Positions 1-5,010 of a stretch of 6,309 nucleotides of DNA are shown here, one piece after another. Under the pieces are notes generated by a model that saw nothing but the letters and a program-made list of their open reading frames with translations, was not told where the DNA came from and made no database searches. Both the position numbers and the translations under genes were made by a program. Each line of letters starts with the position of its first letter. Position 1 is the first letter of the stretch. Source of the DNA: Streptomyces sp. NRRL WC-3549 (lineage in GTDB: Bacteria > Actinomycetota > Actinomycetes > Streptomycetales > Streptomycetaceae); contig NZ_KL585383.1 of assembly GCF_000721935.1 (NCBI RefSeq), positions 142,794-149,102 of the forward strand, given 5' to 3'.

Positions 1-14
1 TGTATAAGAGACAG
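1..14 (+). other. Sequencing-adapter remnant (Tn5/Nextera mosaic end), left edge
   Basis: Bases 1-14 read TGTATAAGAGACAG, exactly the last 14 bases of the 19-bp hyperactive-Tn5 mosaic end used in Nextera tagmentation, oriented so that the insert begins at base 15. This is library DNA, not genome. Translated in frame 1 it adds the false residues CIRD to the front of the first gene. Confidence 0.95.
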
Positions 15-534
15 GGCCGGTACGGCCGCACAGACCGGCACGTCGGGACCGGCGGCCGACTGGCGTGAGCTGCTGTCGGTCTCCGTCGGCAGCCTCGTCG
101 AGGAGTCGCTGCGCACTCTGCCCCCGGCGGCAGTGCCCGAGCGCCCCCGTCCTCTCCCCGGGCGTCTGGGCGCACTGCTCCCTGACCGCCTCCACACATG
201 GCGGCGGATCGGGCGGTCCGATGTGCGGCCCTCCGTCCACCTCGGGTACGCGCGGCAGATCCTGACCGAGTGGGGCTGGCAGAACACCCCGTACCGGCTG
301 CGTAACGCCCGGGGTGCGCGCTGCCTGTGCGGGGCCATGCTGACGGCACACCGGCTGGGGTACGGCTCACTCGAAACCGTGGACCGGGCCGGTGCCTGGC
401 TGATCACCGAACTCCGCTCCCAGGGCTGGACCGGTCTGATCGGCCCCTGGAACCGGCAGCCGGGGCGAACGGCGTCGGACGCCCTGTCCCTGCTCGACGC
501 CACAATCCGACGGGCGTCACTGGCCGGGCACTGA
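15..534 (+). CDS. DUF6197-like hypothetical protein, 5'-truncated
   Basis: The reading frame is open from the contig edge to the TGA at 532-534. The first fully genomic codon is at 16, so the true start lies beyond the contig. About 172 residues remain. The C-terminal half resembles the DUF6197 family of small actinobacterial proteins: a helix ending near 'GYARQILTEWGWQ', then 'GARCLCGAML', then a tail 'WNRQPGRTASDALSLLDA' that matches the family's tryptophan-Asn and Arg-Thr-Ala pattern. The molecular function of the family is unknown. There is no signal peptide or membrane segment in the visible part. An internal GTG at 133 could be predicted as a start, but the upstream frame has ordinary coding character (for example 'DWRELLSVSVGSLVEESLRTL' just before it), so it is probably not the start. 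The gene converges on recX with 156 bp between the stop codons. Family assignment is from memory of the motif pattern and is moderately sure. Confidence 0.65.
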
Positions 535-690
535 TCCGCCCCGCCCTGCGCGCAGGCGCCCGTCACCGGTGCCGGACAGCCGGGCCGGACGCCGTAGTGG
601 CTTCCACGGAGCCCGTGCGCGGGGCCGGATCGGCGCGTCCGCCGGCCGCCCGCGGATCCCCGGACACCCCCGCCCGAGCCGCCGGTACGC
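535..690. other. Convergent intergenic region, recX / DUF6197-like gene
   Basis: This is GC-rich spacer between two converging stop codons. It holds a perfect 12-bp palindrome CCTGCGCGCAGG at 545-556, 10 bp after the left gene's stop, which could act as the core of a U-tract-less terminator. It has no loop of its own and no following T-run, so the terminator idea is weak. I see no gene or RNA here. Confidence 0.4.
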
Positions 691-1380
691 TCAGAAGGTT
701 TCGTCCAGCCCTTCCGTGTCCTCCCCCTCCGCGTCGAGCGCCTGTCGCACCACCCGCAGGGCCATCCCCTCCCCGTATCCCTTCCGCGCGAGCATCCCCG
801 CCAGCCGGCGCAGTCGTTTGTCGCGGTCCAGGCCGCGGGTGGAGCGCAGCTTGCGGTCCACGAGCGCCCTGGCGGTCTCCTCCTCCTGTTCGGAGTCGAG
901 CTGCCCGACCGCCTCGTCGATCAGCGCCGGGTCCACGCCCTTGGTGTGCAGTTCCCGCACGAGAGCACGCCTGGCCAGTCCTCTGCCGCGGTGCCGGGAC
1001 TCGACCCAGGCGTCCGCGAACGCGGCGTCGTCGATCAGCCCGACGTCCTCGAAGCGCGACAGCACCTCCTGAGCCGCCTCGTCCGGGACATCCCGCTTAC
1101 GCAAGGCGTCCGCGAGCTGCTTCCGGGTACGCGGGGTCCCGGTCAGCAGCCTCAGGCAGATGTTCCGCGCCCGCTCGGCCTGATCCAGCGGCTCCCCCTT
1201 CCCGGCCCTCGACGAGAGGGGGGAGCCGCCGTCTCCTGAGCGGGAACGGGACCTGCGCCCCGCCCCTTGGCCGGACCCGGCCCCCGCACCGGGCCCGGAG
1301 GCTTCCTCGGCTGTCTCCGCGGCGGACTCACGGCCGACGGCACCCGCGTCGGCGCCGGGCCACTCCGTACGACGCGTCAC
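691..1380 (-). CDS. recX: RecX family regulatory protein
   Basis: RecX binds RecA filaments and modulates (usually inhibits) RecA ATPase and strand exchange in the cytoplasm. The protein is 229 residues. Residues from about 66 to 215 form the helical RecX core, including the hallmark 'GLIDDAAFADAWVESR' near 113-128 and repeated three-helix units ('GTPRTRKQLADAL', 'RRLAGMLARKGYGEGMALRVVRQAL'). Residues 1-65 are a low-complexity Gly/Ala/Ser/Arg extension without a recognisable fold, which accounts for the length above about 150-170 residues in many bacteria. The start is GTG at 1380. Only 3 nt separate it from the recA TAG, and there is no strong Shine-Dalgarno in front of it, so it is most likely translated by coupling to recA from the same mRNA. 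RecX genes directly follow recA in many actinobacteria. The call is secure; the exact start is less so. Confidence 0.93.
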   Translation of the reverse strand: MTRRTEWPGADAGAVGRESAAETAEEASGPGAGAGSGQGAGRRSRSRSGDGGSPLSSRAGKGEPLDQAERARNICLRLLTGTPRTRKQLADALRKRDVPDEAAQEVLSRFEDVGLIDDAAFADAWVESRHRGRGLARRALVRELHTKGVDPALIDEAVGQLDSEQEEETARALVDRKLRSTRGLDRDKRLRRLAGMLARKGYGEGMALRVVRQALDAEGEDTEGLDETF

Positions 1381-1383
1381 GGC

Positions 1384-2514
1384 CTAGCTCTTGGCCGCCG
1401 CGGCCTTGGCCGGCTTGGCCTTGGCCGCCGGAGCGGGCACCGTCTTCGCCGCCGGGTCCGCCGTGGCTCCGGCCGCCACCGCCGCATCGGCCGTGGACTC
1501 CGCCGCCGGGTCCTCCGGCCGGACCCCGACGCCGAGCTTCTCGAGGATCTTCTTCTCGATCTCGTTGGCCAGGTCCGGGTTGTCCTTGAGGAAGTTGCGG
1601 GCGTTCTCCTTGCCCTGGCCCAGCTGGTCGCCCTCGTAGGTGTACCAGGCGCCGGCCTTGCGGACGAAGCCGTGCTCCACACCCATGTCGATCAGTCCGC
1701 CCTCACGGCTGATGCCCTGGCCGTAGAGGATGTCGAACTCGGCCTGCTTGAACGGCGGCGCGACCTTGTTCTTGACGACCTTGACGCGGGTGCGGTTGCC
1801 CACGGCGTCGGTGCCGTCCTTGAGCGTCTCGATGCGCCGGATGTCCAGTCGCACGGAGGCGTAGAACTTGAGCGCCCGGCCACCGGTCGTGGTCTCCGGC
1901 GAGCCGAACATCACACCGATCTTCTCGCGGAGCTGGTTGATGAAGATCGCGGTGGTCTTGGACTGGTTGAGCGCGCTGGTGATCTTACGGAGCGCCTGGC
2001 TCATCAGACGGGCCTGCAGACCCACGTGGGAGTCACCCATCTCACCCTCGATCTCCGCACGGGGGACCAGGGCCGCGACGGAGTCGATGACGATCAGGTC
2101 CAGCGCACCGGAGCGGACCAGCATGTCCACGATCTCCAGCGCCTGCTCGCCGTTGTCCGGCTGCGACAGGATGAGGTTGTCGATGTCGACGCCGAGCTTC
2201 TTCGCGTACTCCGGGTCCAGCGCGTGCTCCGCGTCGATGAACGCCACCGACCCGCCGAGCTTCTGGGCGTTCGCCACGGCGTGCAGCGTCAGCGTCGTCT
2301 TACCGGACGACTCCGGCCCGTACACCTCCACCACGCGGCCACGCGGCAGGCCGCCGACGCCGAGTGCGACGTCGAGCGCGGTCGACCCCGTGGGGATCAC
2401 CTCGACCGGCTCGTTCGGCCGCTCGCCGAGGCGCATCACCGCGCCCTTGCCGAATTGGCGTTCAATCTGTGCGAGCGCGGCGTCCAACGCCTTCTCGCGG
2501 TCGTTTCCTGCCAT
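1384..2514 (-). CDS. recA: Recombinase RecA
   Basis: RecA is the ATP-dependent strand-exchange protein of homologous recombination and the co-protease that triggers LexA autocleavage. The 376-residue protein (starting [18 protein letters not shown]) has the N-terminal polymerisation helix, Walker A GPESSGKT at 66-73, catalytic Glu96 in 'DAEHALD', Walker B 'LIVIDS' at 140-145, loop L1 around '[10 protein letters not shown]' (156-165), the '[14 protein letters not shown]' stretch with Gln194, and loop L2 with '[10 protein letters not shown]' at 205-214. No intein is present, unlike M. tuberculosis recA. The C-terminal tail beyond about residue 335 is Ala/Lys/Pro-rich and ends basic. ATG 2514 is chosen because family similarity starts there and GGGTGG (2520-2525) lies 5 nt upstream. 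The frame is open back to 2826, but that 104-residue extension crosses both promoters and looks non-coding. It heads the recA-recX unit. Confidence 0.99.
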   Translation of the reverse strand: MAGNDREKALDAALAQIERQFGKGAVMRLGERPNEPVEVIPTGSTALDVALGVGGLPRGRVVEVYGPESSGKTTLTLHAVANAQKLGGSVAFIDAEHALDPEYAKKLGVDIDNLILSQPDNGEQALEIVDMLVRSGALDLIVIDSVAALVPRAEIEGEMGDSHVGLQARLMSQALRKITSALNQSKTTAIFINQLREKIGVMFGSPETTTGGRALKFYASVRLDIRRIETLKDGTDAVGNRTRVKVVKNKVAPPFKQAEFDILYGQGISREGGLIDMGVEHGFVRKAGAWYTYEGDQLGQGKENARNFLKDNPDLANEIEKKILEKLGVGVRPEDPAAESTADAAVAAGATADPAAKTVPAPAAKAKPAKAAAAKS

Positions 2515-2519
2515 GGGTT

Positions 2520-2525
2520 CCACCC
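2520..2525 (-). promoter_or_regulatory. recA ribosome binding site
   Basis: On the minus strand GGGTGG ends 5 nt before the recA ATG. It differs from GGAGG-type sites at one central base, so it is a moderate site. It supports the start at 2514 over the longer in-frame extension. Confidence 0.6.
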
Positions 2526-2557
2526 GATTTGCTTGTGTCGATCGCTTCACGTCAACG

Positions 2558-2580
2558 ACGCTAACCCCTGCCACTGACAA
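2558..2580 (-). promoter_or_regulatory. RecA-NDp / PafBC-type DNA-damage promoter of recA
   Basis: On the minus strand the sequence is TTGTCAGTG (2580-2572), then 8 bases, then TAGCGT (2563-2558). This exactly fits the TTGTCRGTG-N8-TANNNT motif described for the LexA-independent damage promoter of mycobacterial recA, later linked to the WYL-domain activator PafBC. Transcription would begin near 2551, giving a leader of roughly 35-40 nt that still includes the Shine-Dalgarno. The motif match is seen directly; PafBC control here is inferred. Confidence 0.85.
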
Positions 2581-2596
2581 TGGGCCTCGGCGTCCT

Positions 2597-2625
2597 CCCG
2601 GCCTGTGGAAAACTCCACGGCCGGG
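2597..2625 (-). promoter_or_regulatory. Hairpin in the recA leader, between the two promoters
   Basis: A 12-bp inverted repeat (arms 2597-2609 and 2614-2625, one bulged base at 2604, loop of 4 at 2610-2613) would fold in RNA started from the upstream LexA-box promoter but is absent from RNA started at the downstream one. There is no T-run after it on the minus strand, so it is not a canonical intrinsic terminator. It could act as an attenuator, an RNA stabiliser or a protein site. Confidence 0.5.
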
Positions 2626-2652
2626 GACCGGGAAAACAGCGGCCGGACACCC

Positions 2653-2682
2653 ATATGAATGGATGTTCGATTTTGGTGTCAA
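2653..2682 (-). promoter_or_regulatory. Upstream recA promoter (TTGACA type)
   Basis: A perfect -35 TTGACA lies at 2682-2677 on the minus strand. With an 18-bp spacer the -10 would be TCATAT at 2658-2653; the overlapping CATATG is an alternative, and neither is a strong -10. Transcription would begin near 2645 and give a leader of about 130 nt. The LexA-type box fills the spacer and touches the -10, as expected for direct repression. Confidence 0.7.
2657..2670 (-). promoter_or_regulatory. LexA-binding SOS box of recA
   Basis: On the minus strand TCGAACATCCATTC contains the core GAAC-N4-ATTC. The actinobacterial/Bacillus-type LexA consensus is GAAC-N4-GTTC, with TCGAAC as the extended left half. 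The left half is perfect, while the right half has A for G and lacks the outer GA, so the site is asymmetric. Its place inside the promoter spacer fits repression that is released when RecA filaments promote LexA cleavage. Confidence 0.85.
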
Positions 2683-2717
2683 GCGCGCCACACGCGTCCC
2701 GCGCCCGCGGAGCCCGG

Positions 2718-2738
2718 CTGCCGGACTCCGGTCCGCAG
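2718..2738 (-). other. Inverted repeat upstream of the recA promoter
   Basis: Arms 2718-2726 and 2731-2738 form an 8-bp stem with one bulged base (2722) and a 4-base loop. It lies 36 bp upstream of the recA -35 and about 100 nt after the stop of the small gene, so it could belong to a terminator for that gene. No T-run follows. Confidence 0.35.
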
Positions 2739-2771
2739 GTGGTGGGGGGTCGCGTCGCGGCCGTTCCGGCT

Positions 2772-2805
2772 GCACCGGCACGGTGGCCGGTGCCGACGTC
2801 GGCAC
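2772..2805 (-). terminator. Candidate terminator region after the small hypothetical gene
   Basis: Two stem-loops overlap by 4 bases. One is GCACCGGC-N6-GCCGGTGC at 2772-2793; the other is a perfect 16-bp palindrome GTGCCGACGTCGGCAC at 2790-2805. They begin about 30 nt beyond the TAG of the gene ending at 2836. Streptomyces terminators often lack a U-tract, as these do. Because the two compete for bases 2790-2793, only one can form fully at a time. The palindrome could equally be a protein-binding site. Confidence 0.45.
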
Positions 2806-2835
2806 TCCCGGCCGCTTCGGTGACACATCCGATCG

Positions 2836-3135
2836 CTAGGACCGGAAGCGTGCACTCTCCCCTGAGACGCGGAGCAGGAAGTCTGTGATCGGGGCCCCTC
2901 CGTCGCCGGGGACGAGCACGAGTCCTGCTTCATGAATCGCCTCGTCGGCAGCCAGAGCGCCACCCTCGTCACCGCGCCTCCACGCATCCCGCGAGGCGTC
3001 GAACAGCGGGCGGACTGTTTCCCAGGCAGAAGCAGGCTCGAAGCGGCAGTCGGCCCAGAACATGTCGACGCCTTCGAGCGTCAGCGTCCCGATGAGCGCG
3101 TCCCCCCGCCTGAGCTGCCACCTCTGCGCCATCAT
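2836..3135 (-). CDS. Small uncharacterised protein upstream of recA
   Basis: The protein has 99 residues and starts MMAQRWQLRRGDALIGTL. I do not recognise a named domain. The opening 'W.LRRGD..IGTL..EGVDMFW..CRFEP' followed by '..ETVRPLFD' and a late 'ITDFLLRVSGE' resembles a recurrent family of small Streptomyces hypothetical proteins that begin as a short beta-meander, have a 'vrPLF' helix, and end with 'p.flLhi.gd.a.fR'. It has no membrane segment, signal peptide or cysteine cluster, so a soluble cytoplasmic protein is likely. ATG 3135 is chosen because GGGGAGG (3143-3149) lies 7 nt upstream; a second ATG follows at 3132. The frame is open back to 3192, but that part translates a tandem DNA repeat. 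The gene shares orientation with recA, yet 321 bp and recA's own promoters separate them, so it is probably not co-transcribed as a rule. Function unknown. Confidence 0.75.
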   Translation of the reverse strand: MMAQRWQLRRGDALIGTLTLEGVDMFWADCRFEPASAWETVRPLFDASRDAWRRGDEGGALAADEAIHEAGLVLVPGDGGAPITDFLLRVSGESARFRS

Positions 3136-3142
3136 GACTTCG

Positions 3143-3149
3143 CCTCCCC
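3143..3149 (-). promoter_or_regulatory. Shine-Dalgarno of the small gene upstream of recA
   Basis: GGGGAGG on the minus strand lies 7 nt before ATG 3135. It is a strong site that fixes the start and rules out the longer frame beginning at 3192. Confidence 0.8.
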
Positions 3150-3190
3150 TGGCGGAGGAAGAACTTCCCCCCTGGTGGAAGAAGAACTTC
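3145..3190 (-). repeat. Tandem 23-bp direct repeat over the leader of the small gene
   Basis: Two adjacent 23-bp units, 3145-3167 and 3168-3190, match at 20 of 23 positions (differences at unit positions 1, 9 and 13). Each ends on the plus strand in GAAGAACTTC, a GAAG-AA-CTTC inverted repeat, so the 4+4 palindromes sit 23 bp apart, about two helical turns. The unit nearer the gene overlaps most of its Shine-Dalgarno. This may be a paired operator or a recent slippage duplication. Confidence 0.75.
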
Positions 3191-3361
3191 AACGTCCCCG
3201 TCCGTGCAGGTCGGATCGCTCACCTGCGACGGCACAGGATGACACGGGCCGGCGCCCTCATCCGGCGGACGGGCTCCGAGGTGGTCCGGAGAGGCGGCCG
3301 CCGGGCCCTCGGCGACCGGGACGGCGTGACGCCGCCGCCCGCACCGGTCCGCCACCGCCCC
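3191..3361. other. Intergenic region between the AI-2E transporter gene and the small gene
   Basis: This is non-coding on both strands as far as I can tell. It contains short GC palindromes (GGCGGCCGCC at 3293-3302, and CGGCG-TGA-CGCCG at 3322-3334, about 30 nt beyond the transporter stop) that could serve as a weak terminator. The small gene's promoter should lie here, but I see no convincing -35/-10 pair. Confidence 0.4.
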
Positions 3362-4666
3362 TCACCGCCGTCCCTCCCCCGTCGCGCCGCCACCACCGTC
3401 AGCGCCGTCCGCGCCGGGTCCCTCGCCGACGCCGGAGGCGTCGTCACCGAGGTCGTCCGCCCGCCCTCTGCCCGTCACCGCGCGGTGGAACCGCGACAGC
3501 ACCGGCTCGCCGCGGCGCCAACGGCGCCCGCCCGTCACCCTCGGATCGTCCGTGACGTCGTAGCGCTTCACGTACGCGCCCAGGAAGGCCTGGAGGGTCG
3601 CCACGGCCGGAATGGCGACCAGCGCCCCGACCGCGCCCATCAGCGCCGTTCCGGCGATGACCGAGCCGAAGGCGACAGCGGGGTGGATGTCGACCGTCCT
3701 GGAGGTGAGCTTCGGCTGGAGCATGTAGTTCTCGAACTGCTGGTAGACCACGACGAACACGAGCACCCACACCGCGTACCAGGGATCGACGGTGAAGGCG
3801 ATCAGCATGGGCAGCGCACCCGCCAGATAGGTGCCGATGGTGGGGATGAACTGGGAGACCAGGCCCACCCAGACGGCGAGCGCCGGTGCGTAGGGCACGT
3901 CGAGGAAGACCAGCAGGACGTAGTGCGCGACACCCGAGACGAGAGCCATGAGACCGCGCGAGTAGAGGTAGCCGCCGGTCTTGTCGACCGCGATCTCCCA
4001 GGCCCGCAGCACCTCGGCCTGCCGGGCGGGCGGCAGTACGGAGCACAGCGCACGCCTCAGACGGGGACCGTCGGCGGCGAAGTAGAACGAGAACAGGAAG
4101 ATCGTCAACAGCCGGAAGAGCCCGCCGAGCACCGTCGTGGAGACGTCGAGCACTCCGGTGGCGCTGTTCTGGACGTACTTCTGCAGCCAGTCGGAGTGCA
4201 GCAGGCTGTCCTGGACGCCGACCCGGGACAGTTCGGTGTGGAAGGTCTGATTGCTCCAGTTGATCACCGAGTCGAGGTACTTGGGGAAGTCCTCGATCAT
4301 GGTGGCGATCTGCCCGGCGAGCATCGAGCCGAGCAGCACGACGAAGCCGACCCCCGCGATCATCACGGCCAGGAACACCACGAAGGTCGCGAGCCCACGG
4401 CGCATCCCCCGGTCCGCCATGCGTCCGACGGCGGGCTCGACGGCGAGGGCGAGGAAGAAGGCGATGACGATGTTCGTCAGCAACCCGATGAGCTGGTAGA
4501 ACGCCCAGCTGCCCAGTTGGAAGCACCCGTAGAGCGCCAGGGCCATGATCATCGCGCGCGGCAGCCACCCCGGCATACGCCCCGGGCCGGGGCCGGGCTG
4601 CTCAGGTGGCACGGTCGGCGGTGCGGCGGGCGGCGGGTTCTGCGCGGTCTCGTCTGTCGGTGCCAC
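3362..4666 (-). CDS. AI-2E (UPF0118) family membrane transporter
   Basis: This 434-residue protein of the inner membrane belongs to the AI-2E family, whose members include E. coli TqsA (autoinducer-2 export) and cation/proton antiporters; the substrate here is unknown. The N-terminus is a Pro-rich cytoplasmic segment (1-36). Membrane helices follow at about 37-57, 59-78 and 92-114, then a soluble amphipathic stretch (about 115-200), then further helices. The family's late signatures are clear: 'SQFIPTIGTYLAGALPMLIAF', and 'QFENYMLQPKLTSRTVDIHPAVAF' followed by a Gly-rich helix 'GTALMGAVGALVAIPAVATLQA'. The C-terminus is a hydrophilic Asp/Gly-rich tail. GTG 4666 is chosen because upstream codons translate to an Arg/Pro-rich stretch overlapping the DUF3046 gene, and GGCGAG lies about 9 nt upstream. 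The spacing of 70 nt from the DUF3046 stop suggests possible co-transcription. Family secure, start fairly sure. Confidence 0.9.
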   Translation of the reverse strand: MAPTDETAQNPPPAAPPTVPPEQPGPGPGRMPGWLPRAMIMALALYGCFQLGSWAFYQLIGLLTNIVIAFFLALAVEPAVGRMADRGMRRGLATFVVFLAVMIAGVGFVVLLGSMLAGQIATMIEDFPKYLDSVINWSNQTFHTELSRVGVQDSLLHSDWLQKYVQNSATGVLDVSTTVLGGLFRLLTIFLFSFYFAADGPRLRRALCSVLPPARQAEVLRAWEIAVDKTGGYLYSRGLMALVSGVAHYVLLVFLDVPYAPALAVWVGLVSQFIPTIGTYLAGALPMLIAFTVDPWYAVWVLVFVVVYQQFENYMLQPKLTSRTVDIHPAVAFGSVIAGTALMGAVGALVAIPAVATLQAFLGAYVKRYDVTDDPRVTGGRRWRRGEPVLSRFHRAVTGRGRADDLGDDASGVGEGPGADGADGGGGATGEGRR

Positions 4667-4736
4667 GGCACAAGTCTCGCCTACCGCCGGACGGGCCGGC
4701 CGCGTGCCCCGGGGCCGGAGGCCGAGGTCCCGGGTT

Positions 4737-4931
4737 TCAGCGCCTCTCCGGGGGAATCCCCACCGCGGAGCAGACCCCGCGCCAGACGTCCTTGGTCTCC
4801 CAGCCCGCGGCCAGCGCCTCGTGGACCGTACGGCCACCGAGTTCGGCCATCACGTGATCACGGGCGAAGGAATCCGCGTAGGCCTCACCGAAGTGATCGG
4901 CCATCCGCTCCCAGAAAATCGTCAACCGCAT
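4737..4931 (-). CDS. DUF3046 family protein
   Basis: This is a complete 64-residue protein starting MRLTIFWERMADHFGEAYADS. The 'FW.RM..HFG..YA.S.A.DHV...LGGRTV..AL..G...K.VWR.VC' pattern is typical of DUF3046, a small actinobacterial family of unknown function. The same family lies next to recA-recX in mycobacteria (Rv2738c in M. tuberculosis), and here it remains in the neighbourhood although the transporter and the small gene sit between it and recA. It is soluble, with no membrane segment. There is no Shine-Dalgarno at a usable distance (AGGAG is about 14 nt away), but a -10-like GATACT ends 7 nt before the ATG, so the mRNA may be leaderless. The AI-2E gene follows in the same direction. 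Confidence 0.92.
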   Translation of the reverse strand: MRLTIFWERMADHFGEAYADSFARDHVMAELGGRTVHEALAAGWETKDVWRGVCSAVGIPPERR

Positions 4932-4937
4932 GCGTCC

Positions 4938-4943
4938 AGTATC
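4938..4943 (-). promoter_or_regulatory. Candidate -10 for a leaderless DUF3046 transcript
   Basis: GATACT on the minus strand is followed by 6 nt and then the ATG at 4931, so transcription would begin at or beside the A of the start codon. It matches 4 of 6 bases of TATAAT. No good -35 is visible at 17-18 bp. Confidence 0.45.
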
Positions 4944-4998
4944 CCGCTCCTGCGAGTGCAGCCGAGCCGGTGCGCCCTGCCGGCCGCGGTTTCCCCTC

Positions 4999-5004
4999 TA
5001 CCGT
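4999..5004 (+). promoter_or_regulatory. Candidate -10 for a leaderless transcript of the toroid-protein gene
   Basis: TACCGT fits the TAnnnT -10 of HrdB-type Streptomyces promoters. It is followed by 6 nt and then ATG 5011, placing the transcription start on the start codon. No Shine-Dalgarno is present upstream, which fits a leaderless mRNA. The -35 is poor (CTGCCG at 4977-4982). Confidence 0.55.
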
Positions 5005-5010
5005 CGGTCC

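Noticed and set aside
327..1589. Plus-strand frame of 420 codons, Pro/Arg-rich
   Set aside because: It spans the end of one gene, an intergenic region, all of recX in antisense and part of recA; nothing coding-like is in it.
1384..2514. Possible intein in recA, as in M. tuberculosis
   Set aside because: The RecA sequence is continuous at normal length, with Walker A, L1 and L2 undisturbed.
1267..2577. Plus-strand frame of 436 codons
   Set aside because: It is antisense to recA and the end of recX, with composition typical of a mirror frame and no recognisable domain.
2515..2826. N-terminal extension of recA by 104 codons in the same frame
   Set aside because: It runs through both recA promoters and the SOS box, is Pro/Arg-rich with no family similarity, and the ATG at 2514 has its own ribosome site and the standard RecA N-terminus.
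3444..4568. Minus-strand frame of 374 codons inside the transporter gene
   Set aside because: It is a shifted frame of the same strand, Arg/Gly/Ala-rich with no hydrophobic segments; the true transporter frame has clear membrane helices and family motifs.
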